From positions 1-64,000 of the forward strand of contig JAKQHS010000002.1 in NCBI GenBank assembly GCA_029557915.1: a DNA stretch of 64,000 bases, read 5' to 3'. A model generated the notes under the pieces. The model made no database searches. It worked only from the letters and a program-made list of their open reading frames with translations, and was not told where the DNA came from. Positions 51,593-61,614 of the stretch are shown here, one piece after another (position 1 is the stretch's first letter; every line of letters begins with the position of its first letter). The position numbers were made by a program, and so were the translations under genes. The stretch is from Bacteroidota bacterium (GTDB lineage Bacteria; Bacteroidota; Bacteroidia; Chitinophagales; Saprospiraceae).

Positions 51593-53095
51593 ATGAAATT
51601 ATTTTCAGGCGCCCAGATCAGGGAATGGGACAAAACGACGCTCGAGGAGGAAGGCATCCCTTCCATCGAACTTATGGAAAGAGCCTCCTCCGCCTTCACA
51701 AAGAAGTTTATGGAACATTACGACCGGTCAAGGCCTATCGCGGTCTTCTGCGGTCCGGGCAATAACGGGGGGGATGGTTTGGCTATCGCACGCATGCTCA
51801 ATACCCAGGGTTATGAAGTCAAGGTCTGGCTGGCCGACTGGGGCCTGCCCAAAAGTCCGGATTACGAAATAATGCTCAAGCGGCTGCCTGGCTTTGGCCA
51901 GGTTCCGGTCTATTCTGTGGATATGAAGGAACCCCCTATCCTTGGAGAAGACGACCTCATCATCGATGCGCTTCTTGGCACGGGGCTGAACCGGCCACTG
52001 GATGGAAATTTTGAGGACCTGATTTACTGGCTGAACAGCCTCCATAAGACCGTCGTTTCCGTCGACCTTCCTTCAGGCATGTTTACGGATCAACATACGG
52101 AGCTGGCGATCCGCGCAAGCCATACCATTACTTTCCAGACTCCCAAAATGGCTATGTTGCTACCAGAGTATGAGGAATACACCGGCAGCTGGGAGATCGT
52201 GGATATCGGGCTCAGTCACAGCTATTATCTGAAGACCACGGTAAAACATTACCTCGTTGAGAAAAAAATGTTGAAAGGTTTCCTGACCACCCGGAAAAAG
52301 TTTTCCCATAAAGGATTGTTTGGACATGCCCTCCTGATCAACGGTTCACATGGAAAAGGGGGAGCGGCGATCCTCGCGGCCAAAGCCTGCCTCCGGAGCG
52401 GCGTGGGATTGGTCACCAATCATATTCCGGGGGCCCTCTATGCCATCATCCAGATGGCCGTACCTGAAGCCATGGCTTCGGTGGATGAACACAATTATTA
52501 TTGGTCAACCCTGCCTAAAGACCTGGATAAATATGCGGCGATCGGCCTGGGCTGCGGACTTGATCAGAAGGATTCCACAGCGCGGGTCCTCAGCCAGTTG
52601 TTCGATGAATACGACGGCCGCATGGTCATCGATGCCGACGCACTCAACCTGATCAGCAAATCAAAGGACTTGCTCGGAAAACTGAATCCGGGATCCATCC
52701 TTACCCCGCATCTCAAAGAATTTGAGCGGCTCTTTGGAAAAAGCATAAACTGTTTTGAGCGTTTATCCTTATTGTCCGAAAAAGCAAAACAATACCAGGT
52801 GACCATCATTCTGAAAGGAGCCTTCAGTTCTGTTGCCAATCCGGAAGGGACCATTTTTTTCAACCCTTCAGGTAATCCGGGGATGGCTACCGCCGGAAGC
52901 GGCGATGTGCTCACCGGCCTGCTGACGGGCCTGGTGGCACAGGGTTATGATTCCACCCAGGCGGCGATCCTTGGCACTTATATTCATGGTGCAGCCGGGG
53001 ACCTGGCCCTGAAAAAACAGGGAGGAGAATCCCTGGTGGCCTCAGACATCATCAAACGGTTGGGAGAAGCTTTCAAGGACTTGCGGGCAGCATGA
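51593..53095 (+). CDS. nnrD: bifunctional NAD(P)HX epimerase / ADP-dependent dehydratase
   Basis: A 500-residue repair enzyme. Residues 1 to about 215 are the YjeF_N epimerase (FCGPGNNGGDGLAIARML, DALLGTGLNRPL, VSVDLPSGMF); about 225-500 are the dehydratase of ribokinase-like fold (KFSHKGLFGHALLINGSHGKGGAAILAAKACLRSGVGLV, MVIDADALNLIS, ILTPHLKEFERL, NPSGNPGMATAGSGDVLTGLLTGL). It restores hydrated NADH/NADPH. Its 3' end overlaps the sirtuin gene by 4 bp, an NAD-related pairing. Confidence 0.96.
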   Translation: MKLFSGAQIREWDKTTLEEEGIPSIELMERASSAFTKKFMEHYDRSRPIAVFCGPGNNGGDGLAIARMLNTQGYEVKVWLADWGLPKSPDYEIMLKRLPGFGQVPVYSVDMKEPPILGEDDLIIDALLGTGLNRPLDGNFEDLIYWLNSLHKTVVSVDLPSGMFTDQHTELAIRASHTITFQTPKMAMLLPEYEEYTGSWEIVDIGLSHSYYLKTTVKHYLVEKKMLKGFLTTRKKFSHKGLFGHALLINGSHGKGGAAILAAKACLRSGVGLVTNHIPGALYAIIQMAVPEAMASVDEHNYYWSTLPKDLDKYAAIGLGCGLDQKDSTARVLSQLFDEYDGRMVIDADALNLISKSKDLLGKLNPGSILTPHLKEFERLFGKSINCFERLSLLSEKAKQYQVTIILKGAFSSVANPEGTIFFNPSGNPGMATAGSGDVLTGLLTGLVAQGYDSTQAAILGTYIHGAAGDLALKKQGGESLVASDIIKRLGEAFKDLRAA

Positions 53096-53781
53096 AAAAA
53101 CTGGTGGTACTGACCGGGGCAGGCGTGTCTGCTGAAAGTGGCCTCAAGACCTTCCGCGATGCCGATGGTTTATGGGAAGGTCATCGCGTGGAAGAAGTCG
53201 CTACACCGGATGCCTGGGAGCGAAACCCCTCCCTGGTCCTTCAATTTTATAATGAAAGAAGGCAACAACTTTCAAAAGCCTTGCCCAACCTGGCCCACCG
53301 CCTGCTGGCAGAATTGGAAAAACATTTTAAAGTAAGCATCGTCACGCAAAACGTGGACGATCTTCATGAAAGGGCCGGCAGTTCCCAGGTCATCCACCTC
53401 CACGGAGAATTAAAGAAAATGAGGAGCGAACGATATTCCCATCTGGTCTACGATTGCCCGGGGGACATCCTGCTGGGAGACCTTTGCGAAAAAGGATTTC
53501 AATTGAGGCCCCACATCGTCTGGTTTGGGGAGTCCGTACCCCTGCTGGCGCTCGCTGTACCGGAATTCGAATCCGCGGATATCTGCATCATTGTAGGGAC
53601 TTCGCTACAGGTTTATCCGGCCGCGGGCCTGATCGGCTACCTTCCCACTTCATGCCGTACCTATTATATTGACCCGCGCCCCCATCCTTCCTACGAAATC
53701 GGCTTATTGAATAACATCAGCCTGATCTCAAAAAAGGCTCAGGAAGGCATGAAGGAGGTGTTTGACCGGATTACGTCTTAA
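53092..53781 (+). CDS. cobB: sirtuin NAD-dependent protein deacylase (CobB-type) lacking zinc cysteines
   Basis: A 229-residue sirtuin: GAGVSAESGLKTFRDADGLWEGHRVEEVATPDAW, TQNVDDLHERAGS, catalytic His in VIHLHGEL, LRPHIVWFGESVP, IIVGTSLQVYPAAGL. Tyr and Arg in FYNERRQQL fit the class III desuccinylase-type pocket. Between HGEL and RPHIVWFGE only two Cys occur and not as two CxxC pairs, so the structural zinc site is missing, as in other Bacteroidota sirtuins. It is coupled to NnrD by a 4-bp overlap. Confidence 0.93.
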   Translation: MKKLVVLTGAGVSAESGLKTFRDADGLWEGHRVEEVATPDAWERNPSLVLQFYNERRQQLSKALPNLAHRLLAELEKHFKVSIVTQNVDDLHERAGSSQVIHLHGELKKMRSERYSHLVYDCPGDILLGDLCEKGFQLRPHIVWFGESVPLLALAVPEFESADICIIVGTSLQVYPAAGLIGYLPTSCRTYYIDPRPHPSYEIGLLNNISLISKKAQEGMKEVFDRITS

Positions 53782-53787
53782 ATAAGA

Positions 53788-53888
53788 CAGTTAAAACTGG
53801 CTGATACGGAGTACTTATCTTGTACACACCGGCCAGTTGAAACTGGCCGCAACGGGGGCCTGTACAGACAGGCCAGTTAAAACTGGCC
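53788..53888. repeat. REP-like hairpin array, three units
   Basis: Palindromes of the type GGCCAGTTNAAACTGGCC are centred near 53793, 53839 and 53879 (spacing 46 and 40 bp); an extra hairpin (GGCCTGT-ACAG-ACAGGCC) overlaps the third. The array ends 7 bp from the 3' end of the giant T9SS gene and fills its gap with cobB. Confidence 0.85.
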
Positions 53889-53895
53889 GCTACAA

Positions 53896-56800
53896 TTACT
53901 CAACAATCACCATTTTCTTGCTGTCCGTAAAGAATCCCGATTCAAAACGGTAGTACAGGACTCCCGTCGCCCCGATCTCCTTACGGTCAAACCAGACCTC
54001 GTGATATCCTTTGGTCCAGTCTCTTTCTATAGAACGGATGATCCTTCCGGTCACATCGTAAATACTCAGCGTACCCTTCCCCTCTTTCGCCAGCCGCAGG
54101 CCGATCACCGTTCGCTGGTCAAAAGGATTGGGATAATTCTGGTATAATTCGCTCCTTGCATTTACTTCATTCCCTTCAGGCGTTACAAACCGGATGCCGA
54201 GGTTACTCACTTCACCCTTGCCTTCGTAAGACTCTGCGATAGTGACTTGTGATCCCATCCGCAGCGCTTCGCTCAGCCGCCCGTTCTGTCCGGCTTTGAA
54301 GGTCAGGGTGAATAATACCTCCTGGTCCGGGATATCCACACCCGTATTTGAATTCCAGCTCATTGTGATCAAGCCTTCGGCAGCTTTTCGGTTTCCAAAG
54401 TTTTGATCGCTCATGGGCAATGCACCAGTCTTTGGGGTGCGGCTGCCATCCACCACCCACCGACCACCTTCCACCTCCACCGTACCCTGGAATCCACTGA
54501 TCCCTCGGAAATTAGGGGAGCGGAATTCTACAATTACCAGTTCACCGGCAATAAATTGCTGGTCTACCACATCAAAGATCAAACCTGGGTTATTTCCCCT
54601 CACTTCAGTACCCATAAGGCTATGGGGGGCCGCGCTTGCATTAACATCACCCGTCTTGATCCCGATCCAGTCTTCCTGCATATAATCTTTCTCCACCTCC
54701 TTCATTTCCATCCAGGTCTTGAAGTCCCAGGGATTCTTTGGATCGCTGAACTGCTGGGTCTTCGGCACAAACTTCCAGCTATCGGCATTCGGCAACTCTT
54801 CGTAGGTAGATAATATCAGTTTTCTCAGTTCCACCAGGTCGATGGCCGTCACCTGCTTGTCATCGTCCGCATCCGCGGCGATGATCTTGTAGGGTGAATC
54901 CAGGGGTTCCGTGCCCAGGATGTGTTTCTGGATCAGAATCAGGTCCAGGGTGCTCACCCCGTTCATCGGCCGATCTTTCCTCTTTGCCCGTATCGTATAA
55001 TCCGATTTGGACGGTAAAGCTTCAAAGTGGTAGGTCCCTTGCACCCCGGTTTCATAATTCAATTGCAGGCCTCCCCCATTGATATTCATCGTGACAAATT
55101 CCACCGGCTCCTTCCCTTCCGTTTGAACACTTCCGGCGATCTGAACATTTAGGCCCGCTACATCCGGGCAGACGTTGCCGGTATTGTCCTGCAACAGGAT
55201 ATAAGTACTGCAATGATCCTGGTTTCCGGCTTCGTCCGTCACCCAGATCTCCACCGGGACCGTCCGCGATCTGCCGTCCGGCAGATCAGCACAGGTGAAT
55301 ACCCGGCTGGTTTGTGTAATATCCGATGAAAAACTGAATACCAGATTGTCATACTCCGTACAATTGTCCCCGCTACCCGCATCCAGGTCCTTCGCCCACA
55401 CCGTCACCGTACCCGTACTGGGCATGATCACCGTGGCTAGACCCCGATAACAGTATGGCGTCGGCCGCTTGCAATCCCTCAGTTCAAAACGGAAGGTCGA
55501 AGTATCGGCATTGCCGCAATTGTCTATACCGATAATATGCACCAGGTGTTTGCCCGGCGTGCCCGACAGGAATATAAATTCGGTTTCATACCGGGTGCCC
55601 CCCTGATCAATACTGTTTGCATCATACAGCCGCCCATTATAGGCATCCTCGCTTGCATCGATATCGATTTGAACTCGGAAACGGATGTTGGAGGGGTCAG
55701 CGCAATTGTCCGATGCACTTAAGGGAATGATCACATCAGCTGAACAATCTTCATTATAAACGCATACGATTGTATCCCGCGTATTCACGATCGGGGCCAC
55801 CTTGTCCACCACCTTGATGATCTGGATGTATTGCATATACCCGTCGTTATTGTCTTTCAGGTTCCGGTACACGCATTCCCGGTTACCCGTATCGGCCCGA
55901 AGTCTATCGTCTACGATCACCTCAGGATACCTTTCTTGCCTTCCCGGATCATAAATGCACCAGTCGATCAGGGTCCAGGTCCGTACAATCTTATAACAAG
56001 CGTCCCCTTCTATGGTAAAGATTTCATCCTTATACCGTATACCGACCTGTTCACATTCATCATCCGTCACCTCAGGCTCACCCGTATCCTCCGGTTCCGT
56101 GGAATTCAGGAAATCACATTCCACCACCTTGTCTTCCGGGAAGACCACTTCAAAATCACTGCGGTGTTTTACCAATACTTTTTGTTTGGCTACCACTACA
56201 TTATCACACTTATCCCGGATGGTCCAGGTCCGCTGGATCCATCCTTCCCCGCAGGAATTGATGTCCCCTTCGTCCGTCCAGGTCAGCGTGGCGTCATTCA
56301 GCGTGCAATTTTCCGTAATCGAAAACTCGTTTTTCTTCAATTCCCGCTGAGGTCGGTTCTTATCAAAAAGCACGTAAGTGTCAAAATAAGATTTAGGATC
56401 TATTTGACCTGAAGTGTCAAATGAATCCAGGTACAGCCATTCCCGACAATATTTCGGAGCCCAGTTGTTCTGGTGGTCATAATGCCCGCAGTCCGATCCA
56501 TGCTCCTCCTCATCATAGTATCCCAAGCCTCCATAATAGCCGTGGATCGTGCCCTCACTGTCCTTCAGATAGCCCGGCCAGATCCCGTTTTTCTTGCCCG
56601 TGGAGCAGTCTTTGGGATAACCCGCGTAGTAGGGAGCATCGTCGCAATAGACCGTAATGTCCTCCAGATGGTGTACTTCAGGAGCCTGTTTGTCGTCCAC
56701 CAGCACCTGCACCATGCAGTCGCTGTATAATCTGTGGGAACAATAACTTCCGGGGGGATTCGCCGTCCCGCCGGTCAGCATCACCGTTTCTTCAAAATAA

Positions 56801-59800
56801 AAGTCACTTTCGCAGAATGCATTCAGGTTCTCCACCGCTCCTTCGTATTGAGCGTAACATAAACCGCCCTCTTTGGGGTATGTGTTATTTCCAAATTCAC
56901 AGATCTCCCGCCCTCTTTGCTGATGCTCCTTCTGACATTCAATTTTATACCGGTAGTTGCAGTCCTTTTTGCCGTCCTTGTGGAAAAAATTCCAGTTGTG
57001 CTCGATCCGGTAGCGCTGGTCGGTATTGTACCAGAACCACTGATGTTCCGTGCAGGGCCATACATGCGGATCGTATATTGGTACTCCGCAGGCTTCATAC
57101 ACCCTCAATACCACCTGGTTGGGACCGCAATCATCAAATTTGATCTCATCCTTAAACACGTAGGCGTTGATCCATCTTTCGATCTGGAATTCATAAAATT
57201 CCTTGTCTTTCTCATATTTGTAGCTGCCGCAGCGGGCTTCCAGGGAATCCCTCCAGTAATTTCTCCAATAGGTCACGCTGTCCATGTGGGCCACTGCAAA
57301 ATGCAGGACTTCACAACAATTGTCCCGGCTTCCGTTGTCCAGGTCTTTGGCTTTCACCTTCGCCCAGCAGCCTTCCGGGTCCACGGTTACCTGGGTCACC
57401 TCGTCGCATACCGGGGTCGGAGGCGTGATGTCTTTAATCACGATCAACCTACTGGTTTCCGTCCGGTTATAACAGTCATCCACCAGGAAGATCTGAACCA
57501 TATGTTCCCCCTGCGGTAAGTACAGGGTCTTGGACGGGAGGTCACCCGCCAATACAATGACTTTACCCGGGTGGCTCTTATCCTCGTAAGTGATTCTATA
57601 GGATTGTTTCACCCCGCTGCAGTCTTTATAATCGGTACCTGCTACCAGGGCCGGAACCACTACACCTGCCACACATTCGTGGGCATTGGTATTTTTATAG
57701 ATCGTCGCCAGGCTCTTTAGCATCCTGGGGCCGGTCGTATCGATGACCTTGATGTATTGTTCGCATTCTTCCTCTTCCAGCGTGCACCAGTCCGTCACGA
57801 TCCAATTGCGGTACACCTTGAAGCCCGCTCCGCAGACATCCAGATCGGTATCCTTGTATATCGCCGTGATCTTGCAGCTGCCTCCCGCTGCCGGATATAT
57901 ATTCTTCCCTTCGATCTGGGGCACCACTATGATCGCAGGATCAAGGATAGCTCCTCTACCCCCTGCTTTTAATTCCCAGTTGGCTTTCTGCAATGAAAGC
58001 AGGTATTCCGGAGATACTTTGGACTTGTCGACCGTGAAGGGGGTCTTGAGTTCGGATTTGGATCCATACAATTGATGGGTGATCTCGCAGGGCAGTTCGA
58101 TCAGTTCCGGGCAGACCAGGCTGTCCAGGCTCGTCTTGCGGATAAAGATCGTATCCGTGCAACGTGCGAAATTGCCCCATTTGTCCGAACCCTGGATCGT
58201 CCGCACCACATAACCCGACAAGACCGGGTCTTCGTCGCAACCATATTCTGTCCAATGGTCCGAAACGATTTTTACTTCCACCCCGGAGCAGCTGTCTTCT
58301 CCCTCCGCCAACAAGGGGAGGTCAGGCAGTTCGTAACAGGTAATCGTATCCACCGAACAATTCAGCTGGGGCGGCTGCTTGTCCTCCACATGGATATAGC
58401 CCCAGCATTTGTTGCCGGTAGATACTTCATATGCATTGTAGACCAGGGTATAACCGATATGGCTCAGGTCTACTTTATCGGCCTCCGGATATCTTGCCGT
58501 ACCAAAAGGATAAATCAACTGGATATCCCAATAATTGCGGCAACCCAGCACATCTTCCAGGACGTCATCCGGGTCGATCACTTTCATGCAACTGGTACCC
58601 AGCGAAACATTCACCAGGTCATTGCAGACCAGGTCCTTGGTAAAGGTATCGAGCACCCATACCATTTTGGTACAACTGTCCACCAGACAATTGCGCACAA
58701 TTTCCAGCAGGAGATTGTTTTTACCGAGCTGTTCGCAGTCCAAAACGATGTCGCCTGTGGTCTCAATTCCATTGACTAAAAACGTTGTGCCATCCGGCAG
58801 TTCACCCAGGAGTACGGAATCCAGCGGCAGCACCGGTACCGTCCCATCCGCATTGACATATATGGTATCATTGAGGCAATTTAAATAAGCTTCATAGGGG
58901 CCGATATCGATGGTTCCCTGGGCGATCCGGGGCAGCCAGGCAATGTCAGTAGGATACGGGTTATCAGCATTATTCCCCATATTCACTAATGGAGAATTAT
59001 ATGGAAAACGGAAATTTCCTACCGGGGTTGGTGCTGTATTTCCGAGAGGTGCATTAAAGAACAAAGGATCAAAGCCTTCGCTTCCAAATTTAAGATTCGG
59101 TCCAGTCATAATGGTAAAGGTATTACCCCCATTATCACGCGTGATAGAGGAATGGGTAAGGTCCCCCGGAGGGCCGCCTCCACCCTGAATCAGGCTGTAA
59201 TCGATATCCAAGGTTCCGTCCTGAATCCAAAATACCGGACCCCGATTGGGCTGGGTGGCAATATTATTCCAGAAAGCAGAATTCCGGATGAAAAGATTGA
59301 GATCCCCACCGCTGGCTCCATTATTGAATGTGGCTCCCCCTTGTCTTGCCTGGTTGCCGTTGAAAGTGCTGTTGATGACCATAGGGTGGGATGTCGCTGT
59401 ATTATCATCACCATTTCCTTCCGCGTCATTATACATTGCACCTCCGAAATCGGTCGCCAGGTTACCGCTCAGAATACAGTTGATCAGGGTAGGACTGCTT
59501 TCATAATTTAGCCCATAATTAAACATACCCCCTCCGCGGGAGGCTTCATTATCACTGATTATACAGTTGATTAAAGTGGGTAAAGTTGGTCCCATATCAC
59601 CGAAATTAGCCATTCCCCCTCCCCTCAAAGCAGCATTTCCTGTGATCGTACAATTCAGAATGGTTGGATTGGACGAATCCGGAGCCGTGGCAAAATTAAA
59701 CCAGCCTCCCCCATACCGGTTGTATTCATTCGGCGGTGCCGATGCATATCCATCCTGAATGCAAAATCCGTCCACTACCGTTGCATCGCTCACATTATGC

Positions 59801-61443
59801 GTCGTGACGACATGATAACTGTTGTTCGTCGAATCATCATCCTGCTGGATCTCTCCGCTTAAAATGGTTTTATAGCACCAGGGATCACGTTCCCCATTCC
59901 CGCCGGCAGGGAATCCCCCCATGACTACCGCTGAATCCGGAATGTTGAAAGAGGTATCCCTTCCTGTGACAGCAGGATAATAAGTGCCGGCAGCCACACA
60001 GATGGTGTCCACAAAGCAGGCATTGAGCGCAACTTGCAGGTCGGTAAAAGCATCCTCCCAGGATAAGCCGGTATTTGCCCCGGTAGCCGTCTGATCAACA
60101 TATATTTTCCTCGGGAAGGAGCAATGAATTTTTACCAGGACCTCATCAATACGAGCTGAAGCCAAGGGCGGGAGAATGGGTGCATTATCCGCCAGCCTTA
60201 CCTGTATGCGGACCCCGAAACCAGGGTCATTGATCATGGCCGGGGTCCAGTTGACTCCCCAGTTGTCCCCTCCATAAGAAACCCGTTGATCACCCGTAAA
60301 ATAGGTTATCAAGTTAACTACGCTTGCCGTCGAGCCGGGCCAGTTGGTGGCGGTATTTGCCTTATTGGCTGACTCCGCTCCGCCAGGTTGTAATAAAGCA
60401 ATTTTAACATCGGTGACCGTATCTTGACCAACAACCTGCTGTAAAATATCAAATCCCCTTGCCCGGTCAACCTCAACGGTAATACTGTCAATAATGGCGT
60501 TGGGACAAATGCAAAAACCAAAATCCGTGAGGTCCAGGCAGGCTGAGGTATCGACTGCATCTCCAATATTATTAGTAACCGTGGCATATCCTGTATAAAT
60601 ACTGGGGACTAAAACGATCAAACCATCATCGGATGCCAGATTAGCAGCGGTGGCTCCCGTCCAGCTGGCTGAACCATCGCTCGAAGGGCATCCGAACCCC
60701 ACCGTGGAGGCAACACTACTTTTTTTCGGAGTGACATAGGTCACTGCAATCGATACATAGTCAACCCTTGCTGTGATAGTGCCAGAAGCCCTGTTCCGGT
60801 TATTTTGAATGCGGACACCAAATAAGGGCGAATTAATATCCGCCGGGGTCCAGGACGGGTATGCCCAAGAATCAGAGCTGCTTCCATAGGTAATGGTGGA
60901 ATCGGTGGTTGACCAGGTAATGGATAAGGCCTTATTTTGAGCTTCGGTGTTGCTTGCACCCCGGATCAGGGTAATTTTATTGTCCGTGACATTGTTGGTA
61001 GCCGTCCTGACGTTTGCACTTCTTTCTACCGTGACAGTGATCCCTAATATTTCAGCTCCGGAAGGAATGGAAAATCCAAGGAATTGAAGATCCAGGCAGT
61101 TGGAAACGGCCGACCCTATCGCCAATACACGAGAATTTGTAGCATAAGCATCATCACTGGCCGTCGTGTTGCCAGCCATCAGCCATGGGGCCGCTAGGTT
61201 ACAAGCTCCTTGTTCAATGTCATCTCCTTCCACTCTGACATCCGTGATGGTATCTCCTCCCATCCCTGCATTCAGGAGGGTCGGGGCTTCTTCAAAGGAA
61301 TATGGAGAAAGTTGAAGTGGAGGATTGGAAATCAAGTCCGGTTTTGAAAGGACTTTAAAAGTGAAATAACCGGTCAAAATCAAACTCAGAAGGCGGACAG
61401 AAATAAAAGGCCTCCTGACAAAGTTGGTCAGGCGAATGATCAT
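53896..61443 (-). CDS. giant T9SS-secreted surface protein with dockerin-like, cohesin-like and sorting domains (2515 aa)
   Basis: N-terminal hydrophobic signal (about 10-33). About 60-235 and 245-440 are two copies of a beta domain (SGAEILGITVTVERS / NAIIDSITVEVDRA; WTPADINSPLFGVRIQ / WTPAMINDPGFGVRIQ). About 446-840 is a parallel beta-helix with DUF1565-like start (KIYVDQTATGANTGLSWEDAFTDLQVAL) and repeated TLINCIISDN units. About 850-2110 holds many HYR/Ig-like, Cys-rich repeats (DKQPPQLNCSVDTITC, DNCADPSNIRF). About 2161-2212 is a dockerin-like double motif (STLDLILIQKHILG...IAADADDDKQVTAIDLVELRKLILS), about 2285-2415 a cohesin-like domain, and 2430-2515 a type A T9SS CTD (YQNYPNPFDQRTVIGLRL). 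It would be exposed on the cell surface as an adhesin or scaffold. Confidence 0.88.
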   Translation of the reverse strand: MIIRLTNFVRRPFISVRLLSLILTGYFTFKVLSKPDLISNPPLQLSPYSFEEAPTLLNAGMGGDTITDVRVEGDDIEQGACNLAAPWLMAGNTTASDDAYATNSRVLAIGSAVSNCLDLQFLGFSIPSGAEILGITVTVERSANVRTATNNVTDNKITLIRGASNTEAQNKALSITWSTTDSTITYGSSSDSWAYPSWTPADINSPLFGVRIQNNRNRASGTITARVDYVSIAVTYVTPKKSSVASTVGFGCPSSDGSASWTGATAANLASDDGLIVLVPSIYTGYATVTNNIGDAVDTSACLDLTDFGFCICPNAIIDSITVEVDRARGFDILQQVVGQDTVTDVKIALLQPGGAESANKANTATNWPGSTASVVNLITYFTGDQRVSYGGDNWGVNWTPAMINDPGFGVRIQVRLADNAPILPPLASARIDEVLVKIHCSFPRKIYVDQTATGANTGLSWEDAFTDLQVALNACFVDTICVAAGTYYPAVTGRDTSFNIPDSAVVMGGFPAGGNGERDPWCYKTILSGEIQQDDDSTNNSYHVVTTHNVSDATVVDGFCIQDGYASAPPNEYNRYGGGWFNFATAPDSSNPTILNCTITGNAALRGGGMANFGDMGPTLPTLINCIISDNEASRGGGMFNYGLNYESSPTLINCILSGNLATDFGGAMYNDAEGNGDDNTATSHPMVINSTFNGNQARQGGATFNNGASGGDLNLFIRNSAFWNNIATQPNRGPVFWIQDGTLDIDYSLIQGGGGPPGDLTHSSITRDNGGNTFTIMTGPNLKFGSEGFDPLFFNAPLGNTAPTPVGNFRFPYNSPLVNMGNNADNPYPTDIAWLPRIAQGTIDIGPYEAYLNCLNDTIYVNADGTVPVLPLDSVLLGELPDGTTFLVNGIETTGDIVLDCEQLGKNNLLLEIVRNCLVDSCTKMVWVLDTFTKDLVCNDLVNVSLGTSCMKVIDPDDVLEDVLGCRNYWDIQLIYPFGTARYPEADKVDLSHIGYTLVYNAYEVSTGNKCWGYIHVEDKQPPQLNCSVDTITCYELPDLPLLAEGEDSCSGVEVKIVSDHWTEYGCDEDPVLSGYVVRTIQGSDKWGNFARCTDTIFIRKTSLDSLVCPELIELPCEITHQLYGSKSELKTPFTVDKSKVSPEYLLSLQKANWELKAGGRGAILDPAIIVVPQIEGKNIYPAAGGSCKITAIYKDTDLDVCGAGFKVYRNWIVTDWCTLEEEECEQYIKVIDTTGPRMLKSLATIYKNTNAHECVAGVVVPALVAGTDYKDCSGVKQSYRITYEDKSHPGKVIVLAGDLPSKTLYLPQGEHMVQIFLVDDCYNRTETSRLIVIKDITPPTPVCDEVTQVTVDPEGCWAKVKAKDLDNGSRDNCCEVLHFAVAHMDSVTYWRNYWRDSLEARCGSYKYEKDKEFYEFQIERWINAYVFKDEIKFDDCGPNQVVLRVYEACGVPIYDPHVWPCTEHQWFWYNTDQRYRIEHNWNFFHKDGKKDCNYRYKIECQKEHQQRGREICEFGNNTYPKEGGLCYAQYEGAVENLNAFCESDFYFEETVMLTGGTANPPGSYCSHRLYSDCMVQVLVDDKQAPEVHHLEDITVYCDDAPYYAGYPKDCSTGKKNGIWPGYLKDSEGTIHGYYGGLGYYDEEEHGSDCGHYDHQNNWAPKYCREWLYLDSFDTSGQIDPKSYFDTYVLFDKNRPQRELKKNEFSITENCTLNDATLTWTDEGDINSCGEGWIQRTWTIRDKCDNVVVAKQKVLVKHRSDFEVVFPEDKVVECDFLNSTEPEDTGEPEVTDDECEQVGIRYKDEIFTIEGDACYKIVRTWTLIDWCIYDPGRQERYPEVIVDDRLRADTGNRECVYRNLKDNNDGYMQYIQIIKVVDKVAPIVNTRDTIVCVYNEDCSADVIIPLSASDNCADPSNIRFRVQIDIDASEDAYNGRLYDANSIDQGGTRYETEFIFLSGTPGKHLVHIIGIDNCGNADTSTFRFELRDCKRPTPYCYRGLATVIMPSTGTVTVWAKDLDAGSGDNCTEYDNLVFSFSSDITQTSRVFTCADLPDGRSRTVPVEIWVTDEAGNQDHCSTYILLQDNTGNVCPDVAGLNVQIAGSVQTEGKEPVEFVTMNINGGGLQLNYETGVQGTYHFEALPSKSDYTIRAKRKDRPMNGVSTLDLILIQKHILGTEPLDSPYKIIAADADDDKQVTAIDLVELRKLILSTYEELPNADSWKFVPKTQQFSDPKNPWDFKTWMEMKEVEKDYMQEDWIGIKTGDVNASAAPHSLMGTEVRGNNPGLIFDVVDQQFIAGELVIVEFRSPNFRGISGFQGTVEVEGGRWVVDGSRTPKTGALPMSDQNFGNRKAAEGLITMSWNSNTGVDIPDQEVLFTLTFKAGQNGRLSEALRMGSQVTIAESYEGKGEVSNLGIRFVTPEGNEVNARSELYQNYPNPFDQRTVIGLRLAKEGKGTLSIYDVTGRIIRSIERDWTKGYHEVWFDRKEIGATGVLYYRFESGFFTDSKKMVIVE

Positions 61444-61614
61444 GTGTAAAGGTTTGGTAAGTTGAAGATAACAAGCCCCCTTGAAATAAAAAAATTAAGT
61501 TAAAAATATTATATCAGCTAATTCTCAACGACTTTGACTATGTATCGCGTAATTCTCCGCTATTATGAAGAACGACTGTGCGCTAAGTCCATATTTATGA
61601 AATACCACTCTGTA

